A DNA stretch of 64,000 nucleotides from contig JADJBE010000010.1 of NCBI GenBank assembly GCA_016703895.1, positions 1 through 64,000 of the forward strand, given 5' to 3'. A program made the translations under genes and the position numbers. This DNA comes from Pseudomonadota bacterium (GTDB lineage: Bacteria > Pseudomonadota > Gammaproteobacteria > Steroidobacterales > Steroidobacteraceae). The notes under the pieces are model-generated. The model was not told the origin of the DNA. It was given only the letters and a program-made list of their open reading frames with translations, and ran no database searches. Shown in pieces: positions 9,098 to 17,337 of the stretch; position 1 is the stretch's first letter; each line of letters begins with the position of its first letter.

Positions 9098-9658
9098 GTG
9101 AAACGGTCCAACCAGCCCAGCGAGCCTGTAACAGACGACGAGCTGCGCTTGTTTCGCGACGCTGTGCGCGACGTGAAGCGACTCACGCCCGCACGACGTG
9201 CCGTCGTTGAGAAGCCGAAAGCCCCGCCGCGCGCACGATTCTCGGCGGCAGATCGAGCCGCCGTGCTGGTTGAGAGCCTCGACTCGATGACCAGCGGCGA
9301 CTGGATCGAGACCGGCGATGAGATCTCGTTTCGCCGTGTTGGCGTCAAAGAAACCGTCGTGGTCAAACTGCGGCGCGGCGAGTATCGCGTCGACGCAGAA
9401 TGCGACTTGCACGGCCTCAACGTCGAGCAGTGCAAAGCCGTGCTGCGCGAATTCCTCGCCGCAGCGCTCGCACGCAATATGCGTTGCCTGCGTGTCATCC
9501 ACGGCAAAGGCCTGCGATCGGGCCCGCGCGGACCAGTGCTCAAGGTCGCCGTGAACCTCGTGCTGCGCAAGACCGGGCCGGTGGTTGCATTTTGCACCGC
9601 ACGGCCAGTGGATGGCGGCACGGGTGCGTTGTATGTGTTACTAACGACCACGCGCTAG
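9098..9658 (+). CDS. Smr-domain protein (SmrA/SmrB-like)
   Basis: A 186-residue protein with a charged N-terminal part and a C-terminal Smr domain (about residues 95-180) bearing the signature DLHGLNVEQCKAVLREF and the loop HGKGLRSG. Smr domains of bacterial stand-alone type act as endonucleases; E. coli SmrB cleaves mRNA between collided ribosomes. The GTG start at 9098 follows a good GGAGG ribosome-binding site. It is the only rightward gene between surE and truD, so it is an insertion into the otherwise leftward operon. DNA versus RNA substrate cannot be decided here. Confidence 0.85.
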   Translation: MKRSNQPSEPVTDDELRLFRDAVRDVKRLTPARRAVVEKPKAPPRARFSAADRAAVLVESLDSMTSGDWIETGDEISFRRVGVKETVVVKLRRGEYRVDAECDLHGLNVEQCKAVLREFLAAALARNMRCLRVIHGKGLRSGPRGPVLKVAVNLVLRKTGPVVAFCTARPVDGGTGALYVLLTTTR

Positions 9659-9671
9659 CACCGCGCTCTGC

Positions 9672-10748
9672 TCAATCCTGCTGACCGTTCACAGCCACCA
9701 CTTCGCGAAGCACCGTCGTGGCAAAACTGCCAGCCGGCAACTCAAACCGCAGGCGTACATCGCCGCTCGCTGCTTGCTCGAACTCGAGCTGCGCAGCGAC
9801 CAACCTAAGCGCCCGCCGCTCGCTTTGCATGTCAGCCGCCTCGATCAGCTGCACTGCCGCCGCAAATTGCGCTGCGGTGCTGGCCTCCAGCGCGGCAGGC
9901 TCGCCAGAGACCAGGATCTTGGCGGATTCACGTGCAGCCGCACCCGACATGGGGCCGGAGGCATGCAAATCGAGCGCGGCGACACGATCATGCAGCGTTT
10001 GATCGAGTTCAGCGACGTGGAAAACACTGCCGGTGCCGTTGAGGTTGGCGGCATCGCCCACGAGCAGTTGGTCCCAACTGCCGTCTCGCACCCGCTCGCC
10101 CAGAATGGCATTGAAAATCAACGACCGCGCGGCGGAGAGCACGTAACCGCGCGCCGACCGATCGCGCGGCAACTGCCCAGCGGCGACCGCACGCAAATTG
10201 TTAGCATCGCGGCCAAAACGCTGCGGGCCGAAATAGTTCGGCACACCGCGAGATCGCACGGCCTCGAGACGTGCTGACAACACATCCAGGGCGACCGGCT
10301 GGCCATCGTGGTCGCGCAGCTCGCGGATCCAAAGGTCGAAGCGATTACCGGCCAACGCACCGCGCGGTAGCTTGCGATTGTGCGCTGTGGCTTGCAGCAC
10401 TTGGTAGCCCTCACCCGCAGCTTCATGCCAGACGTCAGGCGACTCGCGTCCACGCGGCACCGTAAAGTGCTGGGTCGTCACGGCGTGGCGGTCCTTGAGC
10501 CCGGCAAACCCGACGTCAAAGGGTCGACACCCAGCCCGGCGCGCCAGCTCGCGTGCCACCCACTCGGTGTTGGCGCCAGACTTGCGCACCTTCAGCATGA
10601 CGTGCGGCCCCTCGCCGGCTGGCTCAAAGCCTAACAGCTCGTCAACCTGGAAGTCTTCGGGTGTCACGCGAATGCGCCCCACGCCAAGCGGCGGGCCGTG
10701 CGCCGGCGGTGGCTCGAGTGCGGCCGCTAACCACTCTGGTGGCAGCAT
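9672..10748 (-). CDS. truD: tRNA pseudouridine(13) synthase TruD
   Basis: A 358-residue TruD-family pseudouridine synthase that isomerises U13 of tRNA(Glu). Motifs visible are RVTPEDFQVDEL near the N-terminus, the catalytic-Asp segment FAGLKDRHAVTTQHF (around residue 80), GNRFDLWIR, and VPNYFGPQRFG, which is diagnostic. The frame stays open upstream of ATG 10748, but MLPPEWLAA is the sensible start because it begins 2 bp after the ispF stop. C-terminal strands ending LPAGSFATTVLREV match the family. Confidence 0.96.
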   Translation of the reverse strand: MLPPEWLAAALEPPPAHGPPLGVGRIRVTPEDFQVDELLGFEPAGEGPHVMLKVRKSGANTEWVARELARRAGCRPFDVGFAGLKDRHAVTTQHFTVPRGRESPDVWHEAAGEGYQVLQATAHNRKLPRGALAGNRFDLWIRELRDHDGQPVALDVLSARLEAVRSRGVPNYFGPQRFGRDANNLRAVAAGQLPRDRSARGYVLSAARSLIFNAILGERVRDGSWDQLLVGDAANLNGTGSVFHVAELDQTLHDRVAALDLHASGPMSGAAARESAKILVSGEPAALEASTAAQFAAAVQLIEAADMQSERRALRLVAAQLEFEQAASGDVRLRFELPAGSFATTVLREVVAVNGQQD

Positions 10749-10750
10749 GG

Positions 10751-11233
10751 CTACTGCGCCGGTTTCGGCGCGAGCAAGACGACAGCTTGCGCGGCGATAC
10801 CCTCGCGCCGCCCCAGAAAGCCCAGGCTCTCGGTGGTCGTACCCTTGATATTGACCTGATTTTCGCCCACACCTAACAGCACCGCGAGACTCCGGCGCAT
10901 TTCCAGCCGATATGGGGCTAGCTTTGGCAGTTCGGCAATCACGGTGATATCGGCGTTGCCGACGATCCAACCACGCACCTTGAGCATCTCCATGACGGTG
11001 CTGACGAAATGACTGCTGGACGCACCCTTCCAAAGCGGATCCGAATCGGGGAAGTGCATGCCGATGTCGCCTAAGCCCGCCGCACCTAACAGGGCGTCAC
11101 AGAGGGCATGCAGGACGACGTCGCCGTCGGAATGCGCGACGATGCCACGAGAATGGGCTATGCGTACGCCCGCCAGCACGATCGAATCGCCGGGGCCGAA
11201 CGCATGCACGTCGAATCCATTGCCAATGCGCAT
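10751..11233 (-). CDS. ispF: 2-C-methyl-D-erythritol 2,4-cyclodiphosphate synthase
   Basis: A 160-residue IspF, fifth step of the MEP isoprenoid pathway. Metal ligands in IGNGFDVHAF (Asp and His near residues 8-10), the conserved SDGDVVLHALCDALLGA and the C-terminal IKGTTTESLGFLGRREGI segment are all present. ATG at 11233 gives the canonical N-terminus, 10 bp after ispD; the longer open frame upstream lies inside ispD and is not used. TAG stop at 10753-10751, showing that TAG is a genuine stop here. Confidence 0.97.
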   Translation of the reverse strand: MRIGNGFDVHAFGPGDSIVLAGVRIAHSRGIVAHSDGDVVLHALCDALLGAAGLGDIGMHFPDSDPLWKGASSSHFVSTVMEMLKVRGWIVGNADITVIAELPKLAPYRLEMRRSLAVLLGVGENQVNIKGTTTESLGFLGRREGIAAQAVVLLAPKPAQ

Positions 11234-11243
11234 AAGGGCTAGC

Positions 11244-11996
11244 TTAACCTGCTGGCGACGAGTTGCGCGCGGCGAGCAGCGCTGCGGCCAACTCGAGATC
11301 CACGGCTGTCGTGATCTTGATATTGCGCGCATCGCCCGCCACCAGCTGCGGCTGCAGACCCAGCCACTCGATTGCTTGCGCTTCATCAGTGGGTACACGG
11401 CCAGCCAGGGACGTGAGTGACAGCGCTTCGGTCAGCGCCGCAAAGCGGAACATCTGCGGCGTGAGCGCGCGCCAGAGATCCTCGCGATCGAGCGTCGCGT
11501 CCACTTGCGCCAACGCGTTCGAACTGACACGGCCCGCGCGCGGTGCAGCGCGCTTGACGGTATCCGCGAGCGGGAGCGCCAGCAGCCCGCCCACGTCATG
11601 CAACTGCAACGCCGTCACCAGGCCGCTCAGTTCAGCGGCAGATAAACAAGGACGCGCCGCGTCATGGACCAGCACCCAAGCTTCGGCAGACGCCGTGCCG
11701 TGTAACGCGGCGAGCGCTAGCCGCACGGAGTCGGCACGTTCCACGCCGCCGGCCACGGCACAAAGACGCGGATCGGCGAGCGACCGTTCGATCACTGGCC
11801 AGCGCGCATCGTCTGGGGCAATCGCGACGACCACGCGGGCGCAGCGAGCGTCGGCCAGAAACGGCGCGAGCGCGTGTTCGAGGACCGTGCGGCCCGCGAT
11901 CTCAAGATACTGTTTGCGTACGTCCGCCAAGCCAGCCGACGAGCTGGCGAGCCGACGGCCACTACCGGCCGCCGGGACGACGACAAAGTAGCGCAT
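11244..11996 (-). CDS. ispD: 2-C-methyl-D-erythritol 4-phosphate cytidylyltransferase
   Basis: A 250-residue IspD, which couples CTP to methylerythritol phosphate in the MEP pathway. The nucleotide-binding N-terminus VVVPAAGSGRRL with the RKQYLEIAGRTVLEH segment, the VLVHDAARPCLS active-site region (about residue 108) and the C-terminal VAGDARNIKITTAVDLELA are diagnostic. ispD-ispF adjacency, 10 bp apart, is the common bacterial arrangement. A run GLADV inside the first loop is slightly longer than in E. coli. Confidence 0.96.
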   Translation of the reverse strand: MRYFVVVPAAGSGRRLASSSAGLADVRKQYLEIAGRTVLEHALAPFLADARCARVVVAIAPDDARWPVIERSLADPRLCAVAGGVERADSVRLALAALHGTASAEAWVLVHDAARPCLSAAELSGLVTALQLHDVGGLLALPLADTVKRAAPRAGRVSSNALAQVDATLDREDLWRALTPQMFRFAALTEALSLTSLAGRVPTDEAQAIEWLGLQPQLVAGDARNIKITTAVDLELAAALLAARNSSPAG

Positions 11997-12002
11997 CGCG
12001 TG

Positions 12003-12329
12003 CTAGCGCGCGGCGGTGTGGGTGCGCGGCGCCGACGTCGGCGTGTACCGCGTTGGGCGAGCCGGCACCACCTGATAGAAGGTCTCGCGACGGGCGATCA
12101 TGCCGAGCTCACTGCGGGCCCGCTCCTCGAGCGCGTCCATGCCCTTTTTCAGGTCAACGACCTCTGCGCCCAACTGTGCATTGCGGTTACGCAGGCGCTC
12201 ATTGTCTGACTTTTGCTGCTCGACGGCCTCGCTCAGGCGCGACACCTCGCTGACGCCATCGTCAGACAGCCACAGCCGATACTGCAGCGCAGTGAGGAGA
12301 ACCAGCAGGATTGCAGCCAACCATTTCAT
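12003..12329 (-). CDS. ftsB: cell division protein FtsB
   Basis: A 108-residue bitopic membrane protein. A single N-terminal transmembrane helix (WLAAILLVLLTALQYRLWL, about residues 3-21) is followed by a coiled coil (about 30-75) and the conserved ELGMIARRETFYQVV segment. FtsB forms the FtsQLB divisome complex that licenses septal peptidoglycan synthesis. It lies 6 bp upstream of ispD as in the usual eno-ftsB-ispD order, but here eno is displaced by the toxin-antitoxin pair. Confidence 0.93.
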   Translation of the reverse strand: MKWLAAILLVLLTALQYRLWLSDDGVSEVSRLSEAVEQQKSDNERLRNRNAQLGAEVVDLKKGMDALEERARSELGMIARRETFYQVVPARPTRYTPTSAPRTHTAAR

Positions 12330-12372
12330 CGGCGGCGGAGCCTATCAGAATGCCAAGCAAGTCACGATAGAC

Positions 12373-12390
12373 TAAACTAAACTTAGTTTA
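12373..12390. promoter_or_regulatory. inverted repeat, probable toxin-antitoxin operator
   Basis: A perfect inverted repeat, TAAACTAA-AC-TTAGTTTA, with 8-bp arms and a 2-bp centre. It lies 63 bp upstream of the antitoxin ATG and 43 bp upstream of the divergent ftsB start. Phd/YefM antitoxins autoregulate by binding palindromes in their promoter, so this is the natural operator candidate. It is also strikingly AT-rich against the surroundings. Function inferred, not shown. Confidence 0.6.
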
Positions 12391-12452
12391 CTGCCAATAG
12401 CCAAGGGCAGAATAGTGCTGACCCCAATAGCTCTCATCAAGGAGCAGTCTCC

Positions 12453-12704
12453 ATGTCGGCCTCAGACACCGCGCCCCGCGAGCAGGTGAATATTCATCAT
12501 GCCAAGACGCATCTGTCGCGCTTGGTGGAAGATGTCGCAGCCGGTGCCGAGGTATTGATAGCCAAAGGCGGCAAACCGATGGCGCGACTCGTGCCGCTGG
12601 AACTTACGCACCCGGCGCGACGCCCGGGGTTCCTCAAAGGGAAGCTGCGCATCAGCGAGGATTTCGACCTGCCGCTCGCCTGGGACAGCCCCCACAGTAG
12701 CTAA
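12453..12704 (+). CDS. type II antitoxin, Phd/YefM family
   Basis: An 83-residue antitoxin. The N-terminal Phd/YefM fold is evident in VNIHHAKTHLSRLVEDVAAG (residues about 11-30) followed by GAEVLIAKGGKPMARLVPL; the C-terminal tail with RPGFLKGKLRISEDFDLPL is the type that wraps the VapC/PIN toxin. A good AAGGAG ribosome-binding site precedes the ATG. The toxin starts 10 bp after its stop. The N-terminal domain probably binds the inverted repeat at 12373-12390 for autoregulation. Confidence 0.92.
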   Translation: MSASDTAPREQVNIHHAKTHLSRLVEDVAAGAEVLIAKGGKPMARLVPLELTHPARRPGFLKGKLRISEDFDLPLAWDSPHSS

Positions 12705-12714
12705 CTAGTCACGC

Positions 12715-13077
12715 ATGCGACTGTTGCTCGACACCTCGGTTTATCTCTGGTGGCTCGCCGATTCGCGCCGCCTCGGCCGGGCTGCGCGCGCGCGCATCGC
12801 CGCAGCATCACAGGTGTACGTCAGCGCGGCGTCGATCTGGGAAAGCGAACAACGCATCGCCGCCCACTCCCTTGAAGCGGACGTCCGCGAGCTCGCCCGA
12901 GGGATCACCGCGAGTGGCTTTATCGAACTACCCGTCACGGCTGATCACGCCGCCACTGCGGCGCGCCTGCCCCAGGGCGCTGGCGACCCCTTCGACCGCC
13001 TGCTCGTCGCACAGGCCATGCACGAACCGATGCACTTTCTGACCGCTAACGAGCAGCTCAAGCCTACTCCGAGCTAG
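12715..13077 (+). CDS. vapC: VapC-type PIN-domain toxin, with variant fourth acidic residue
   Basis: A 120-residue PIN-domain ribonuclease toxin. Acidic residues expected for metal binding are seen in LLLDTSVYLWW (Asp6), SAASIWESE (Glu near 43) and GDPFDRLLVAQA (Asp near 94). The distal motif, usually LLTADE, reads FLTANEQ, so the fourth acidic site is Asn, and the protein ends about ten residues earlier than typical relatives. VapC toxins cleave tRNA or rRNA. The gene follows the antitoxin by 10 bp. Toxic activity may be weakened, but this is inference. Confidence 0.88.
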   Translation: MRLLLDTSVYLWWLADSRRLGRAARARIAAASQVYVSAASIWESEQRIAAHSLEADVRELARGITASGFIELPVTADHAATAARLPQGAGDPFDRLLVAQAMHEPMHFLTANEQLKPTPS

Positions 13078-13411
13078 TGCACCTCGCCTGATTGGCAGAC
13101 AAGCCGACATAACCGCGAGCAGACTGACTCACGGCACTCACGGGCAGGCAAATTCGAGGGCGAGCCAGCAACAATGAACGGATGTGGCAGGTAGGGGCTG
13201 AGCCGCGCACACGGTTCGCAGGGCACGCTGTCACGTGTTATCAGCCTGGCGCGCGGCCAGCGCATTCGACCAACACCACCGCGCTTCGCACCACCTCGAA
13301 CTCACCTCGAAACTACGCGCGCGCCACGCAACTCCCGTCTCACAAGATCTCGATCGGCCGCGGCTCAGCCCACCCCACCTGCCGCGTCCGCCACTGTCTT
13401 AACTCGTAGCC
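13078..13411. other. intergenic region between vapC and eno
   Basis: About 334 bp between the end of the rightward toxin gene and the end of the leftward enolase gene. It contains no ORF with convincing coding character and no clear hairpin-plus-T terminator. Together with the toxin-antitoxin genes it forms the roughly 1-kb segment separating eno from ftsB. Confidence 0.5.
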
Positions 13412-14698
13412 TCAGCGGATTTTCATCGGAAACGCATCCCGCCCCGCATACGCCACTTTGCCGCCAATCTCGCCCTCGATGCGCAGCAACTGGTTGTACT
13501 TCGCGATCCGATCCGAGCGCGACATCGATCCGGTCTTGATCTGCGTCGCTGCGGTGGCCACGGCGATGTCCGCAATCGTGACATCTTCGGTCTCGCCAGA
13601 GCGGTGCGACACGACCGCCGTGTAGCCCGCCTTGGTCGCCATCTCGATCGCGGCGAGTGTCTCAGTCAGCGTGCCGATCTGATTCACTTTAATGAGAATG
13701 GAGTTCGCAATACCCTTGTCGATGCCCTCGCGCAAGATCTTGGTATTGGTCACGAATAAGTCGTCGCCCACCAATTGAACGCGCTTACCTAACAGCTCGG
13801 TCAAGCCCGCCCAGCCGTCCCAATCCGCCTCGGACATACCATCTTCGATGGTGATGATCGGGTACTTGTCGACCAGACGCGCGAGATACTTGGCGAACTG
13901 CGCGGCGCTGAACTCACGTCCCTCGCCATGCAGTTGGTACTTCCCCTGCTTGAAGAATTCGGTGCTCGCCACGTCGAGGCCCAGGTAGATGTCCTTGCCG
14001 GCCTTGTAGCCGGCCTTCTCGATCGCCTGCAGGATCAGCTTGAGGGCCTGGTCATTGGAATCGAGGTTGGGCGCAAAGCCGCCCTCGTCGCCCACGGAGG
14101 TTGCGAGCTTCTTGCCCTTCAGAATGGCTTTCAGCGTGTGGAACACTTCAGCGCCCTGGCGCACCGCCTCGCTGAACGATTTGGCGCCCACGGGCAGGAT
14201 CATGAACTCCTGCACGTCCAGATTGTTATCCGCATGGGCGCCACCGTTGATGATGTTCATCATCGGCACGGGCATCACCGGCTTGCGTCCGCGGGCGAGG
14301 TAGCGCCAGAGGCTCTTATTGTCATCGCGGGCCGCGGCCTGCGCGGTTGCCAGCGACACCGCCAACAACGCGTTCGCACCGAGCCGTGACTTGTTGTCGG
14401 TACCGTCGAGGTCGATCATCTTCTGATCGATCGCGGCCTGATCCGCCGGGTTCTTGCCGATGAGGGACTTGCGGATCACAGTGTTGACGTTCTTGACCGC
14501 AGTCAACACACCCTTGCCGAGATAGCGCTTTTTGTCGCCGTCACGCAGCTCCACCGCTTCGCGCGTGCCGGTGGATGCGCCCGACGGCACCGCAGCGCGG
14601 CCCATCACGCCACTCGACAAGATCACGTCCGCTTCGACAGTGGGATTGCCGCGCGAATCGATCACTTCGCGCCCGACAATATTGACGATCCGACTCAT
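13412..14698 (-). CDS. eno: enolase
   Basis: A 428-residue enolase, converting 2-phosphoglycerate to phosphoenolpyruvate in glycolysis and a scaffold of the RNA degradosome in Gammaproteobacteria. Recognisable are VIDSRGNPTVEADV, the GASTGTREAVELRDGD loop, the ILKGKKLATSVGDEGGFAPN segment with the acid catalyst, the signature LIKVNQIGTLTET and the catalytic-loop SHRSGETEDVTIADIAV. ATG at 14698 overlaps the kdsA stop by 4 bp. Full length and intact. Confidence 0.98.
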   Translation of the reverse strand: MSRIVNIVGREVIDSRGNPTVEADVILSSGVMGRAAVPSGASTGTREAVELRDGDKKRYLGKGVLTAVKNVNTVIRKSLIGKNPADQAAIDQKMIDLDGTDNKSRLGANALLAVSLATAQAAARDDNKSLWRYLARGRKPVMPVPMMNIINGGAHADNNLDVQEFMILPVGAKSFSEAVRQGAEVFHTLKAILKGKKLATSVGDEGGFAPNLDSNDQALKLILQAIEKAGYKAGKDIYLGLDVASTEFFKQGKYQLHGEGREFSAAQFAKYLARLVDKYPIITIEDGMSEADWDGWAGLTELLGKRVQLVGDDLFVTNTKILREGIDKGIANSILIKVNQIGTLTETLAAIEMATKAGYTAVVSHRSGETEDVTIADIAVATAATQIKTGSMSRSDRIAKYNQLLRIEGEIGGKVAYAGRDAFPMKIR

Positions 14699-15525
14699 AA
14701 CAATGATTCCTCAAAAGGCTGACGCTTGACCGCGCGGTCGAGCTCCACAAGTGTAGTCAGTAACGATTCCATCCGATCGAGCGGCCAGGCATTCGGCCCG
14801 TCGGAGCGGGCTTCGGCAGGGTTCGGATGCGTCTCCATGAACACGCCGGCAACGCCTGCGGCAACGGCCGCGCGCGCCAGCACCGGCACGAACTCGCGCT
14901 GACCGCCCGAGACAGTGCCCTGCCCGCCCGGCAACTGCACGGAATGGGTCGCGTCAAAAACCACCGGCGCACCCGTGGCGCGCATGATGGCCAGCGAACG
15001 TTCCGACACCAGGTTGTTATAGCCGAAGCTGAAGCCGCGCTCGCACACCATGATGTCCGGGTTGCCTGCGCCGCGCGCCTTGTCGACGACGTTCTGCATT
15101 TCCCACGGCGACAAGAACTGGCCCTTCTTGATATTGACCGGCTTACCCTGCGCGGCGACATTGACGATGAAGTTGGTCTGGCGGCACAGGAATGCGGGCG
15201 TCTGCAGCACGTCGACGACAGCCGCAACGTCGGCCAGTGGTGTATCCTCGTGCACGTCCGTGAGAACCGGGACGCCAAATTTCTGCTTGATGTCCGCCAA
15301 GACCTTCAGACCAGCGTCAATACCAGGTCCGCGATAGCTCTTGGCCGATGACCGGTTGGCCTTATCAAATGATGCTTTGAAGACAAACGGAATTCGCAAT
15401 GCCGCGGTGATCTCGCAGAGCCGGCCGGCGATCGCCTGGGTCAGATCGGCACTCTCGATGACGCATGGCCCTGCGATCAGCAGTAACGGACGATCAGCGC
15501 CAATCTCGGCGCCGCCAATCTTCAT
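14695..15525 (-). CDS. kdsA: 3-deoxy-D-manno-octulosonate 8-phosphate synthase
   Basis: A 276-residue KDO8P synthase, which condenses PEP with arabinose 5-phosphate to start the Kdo sugar of lipopolysaccharide. The start of the barrel LLLIAGPCVIES, FKASFDKANRSS, VLTDVHEDTPL and CERGFSFGYNNLV are diagnostic. ATG at 15525 (MKIGGAEIGA) overlaps the pyrG stop; further upstream the frame is open only by reading pyrG out of frame. pyrG-kdsA-eno is a conserved trio. Confidence 0.97.
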   Translation of the reverse strand: MKIGGAEIGADRPLLLIAGPCVIESADLTQAIAGRLCEITAALRIPFVFKASFDKANRSSAKSYRGPGIDAGLKVLADIKQKFGVPVLTDVHEDTPLADVAAVVDVLQTPAFLCRQTNFIVNVAAQGKPVNIKKGQFLSPWEMQNVVDKARGAGNPDIMVCERGFSFGYNNLVSERSLAIMRATGAPVVFDATHSVQLPGGQGTVSGGQREFVPVLARAAVAAGVAGVFMETHPNPAEARSDGPNAWPLDRMESLLTTLVELDRAVKRQPFEESLL

Positions 15526-17168
15526 CCTTCGGAAACCGCGGGCAGGGTCGCGGCGCGACTGGCTCGCGCCGCTCGCACGAACCCGGCAAACAACGGATGG
15601 CCATCGCGTGGCGTTGATGTGAACTCCGGGTGAAACTGAGTGGCCACGAACCACGGGTGCGCTGGCAACTCGACAATTTCCACCAGATCATCGCGTGACA
15701 TGCCCGAAAAACGCATGCCACCCTGACGGAACCGCTCGAGGTAGTTGTTATTGAATTCGTAGCGATGGCGATGTCGCTCGGCAATCTCGTCTTGATTGTA
15801 AAGCTGCTGCACGATCGAGCCCGCATCGAGCAGGATCTCCTGTGCACCGAGACGCATCGAGCCGCCTTTGGCGCTGGCCTCGTCACGCTTCTGCTCGCCA
15901 CGCGTCGCGTCGTCCCACTCTGTGATCATTGCGATCACCGGATGCGGAGTCGCGCGGTCGAACTCTGTGCTGTTCGCGCCGTCGAGCTTGAGTGCGTTGC
16001 GTGCGTACTCGATCACCGCCAGCTGCATTCCTAAGCAAATGCCGAGATACGGGATACCGGTCTCGCGCGCAAAGCGCACCGCCTGAATCTTGCCCTCGAT
16101 GCCGCGCTCGCCAAAGCCCCCTGGCACGAGTATCGCGTCCATGCCCTTCAGAGAGTTCACGCCGTGTTTCTCGACGTCGGTGGACTCGACGTAATGAATA
16201 TTCACCCGGGTACGTGTTTTCAGGCCCGCATGCATCAGCGCTTCGTTGAGCGAGATGTACGAGTCCCTGATCTGCACGTACTTGCCGACCATGGCGATAT
16301 CGACCTGCCCGTCCGGGTTGGCCTTGGCCATCACCACTCGGCGCCACTCAGCCAGATCGGCGGGTGGCACATCGAGCCGCAGTTTATCGACCACGATCTC
16401 ATCGAGCCCGCCCTCGTGCAGCAGGATCGGAATCTTGTAGATATCGTCCGCGTCGACGCCGGAGATCACGGCGCGGTCTTCGACATTGGTGAACAGTGCG
16501 ATTTTGCGCCGCTGCTCCTCCGGCAACGGGTTTTTGCAACGGCACAAGAGCACGTCGGGCTGGATACCGATACCGCGCAGTTCCTTGACCGAGTGTTGCG
16601 TCGGCTTGGTCTTGATCTCACCCGAGCCACCGACGATCGGCACCAGCGTGAGATGCAGGTAGACGCAATTGTTGCGCCCTAGCTCGACACCCATCTGGCG
16701 AATGGCTTCCAGAAACGGCAGCGATTCGATATCGCCCACCGTGCCGCCGATCTCGACCATGCACACGTCGGCGTCGCCCGCACCCAACTTGATGCTGCGT
16801 TTGATCTCATCGGTGATATGCGGAATGACCTGCACCGTGGCGCCCAGATAGTCGCCGCGGCGTTCTTTGGCGATCACCCGCTCGTAGATCCGCCCGGTGG
16901 TGTAGTTGCTGTGCCGCCCGGTGATCGTGCGCACGAAGCGCTCGTAGTGCCCGAGATCCAGGTCCGATTCCGTGCCGTCAGCTGTCACGAACACTTCGCC
17001 GTGCTGGAACGGGCTCATCGTACCCGGATCGACATTGATATACGGGTCCAGCTTGACCATGGCTATCTTGAGGCCGCGCGCCTCCAGGATGGCGCCAAGC
17101 GACGCCGACGCGATGCCCTTTCCCAACGAGGAAACGACGCCACCGGTGACGAAAACGAAACGTGTCAT
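15522..17168 (-). CDS. pyrG: CTP synthase
   Basis: A 548-residue CTP synthase, making CTP from UTP, ATP and glutamine. The N-terminal synthetase domain begins RFVFVTGGVVSSLGKG; the C-terminal class I glutamine amidotransferase domain has the nucleophile in YLGICLGMQ (about residue 380) and the His/Glu pair in ATQFHPEFTS near residue 515. ATG 17168 gives the canonical N-terminus. Followed by kdsA with 4-bp overlap. A 169-bp gap to tilS upstream may hold a promoter, but I see no strong consensus. Confidence 0.98.
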   Translation of the reverse strand: MTRFVFVTGGVVSSLGKGIASASLGAILEARGLKIAMVKLDPYINVDPGTMSPFQHGEVFVTADGTESDLDLGHYERFVRTITGRHSNYTTGRIYERVIAKERRGDYLGATVQVIPHITDEIKRSIKLGAGDADVCMVEIGGTVGDIESLPFLEAIRQMGVELGRNNCVYLHLTLVPIVGGSGEIKTKPTQHSVKELRGIGIQPDVLLCRCKNPLPEEQRRKIALFTNVEDRAVISGVDADDIYKIPILLHEGGLDEIVVDKLRLDVPPADLAEWRRVVMAKANPDGQVDIAMVGKYVQIRDSYISLNEALMHAGLKTRTRVNIHYVESTDVEKHGVNSLKGMDAILVPGGFGERGIEGKIQAVRFARETGIPYLGICLGMQLAVIEYARNALKLDGANSTEFDRATPHPVIAMITEWDDATRGEQKRDEASAKGGSMRLGAQEILLDAGSIVQQLYNQDEIAERHRHRYEFNNNYLERFRQGGMRFSGMSRDDLVEIVELPAHPWFVATQFHPEFTSTPRDGHPLFAGFVRAARASRAATLPAVSEG

Positions 17169-17337
17169 GGGCAAGCCCGCCGCTCGAAATCTGGAGTAAG
17201 AATAGGCCGCGCGCTTGCAATACAAGGCAGCGACGCGACGGGAGAGCAGGTTAGCAAATCGACGGGCATCGGGCGAGCGGCCGACGACACTTTGCGTCGC
17301 GATTGGCGCGAGGATTGTGACCCGCGGCGTGGTGAGC

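Noticed and set aside
13182..13409. Possible 75-codon gene in the vapC-eno gap
   Set aside because: Composition is Arg/Ser/Thr-rich without domain, the start lacks a ribosome-binding site, and it ends right against the eno stop.
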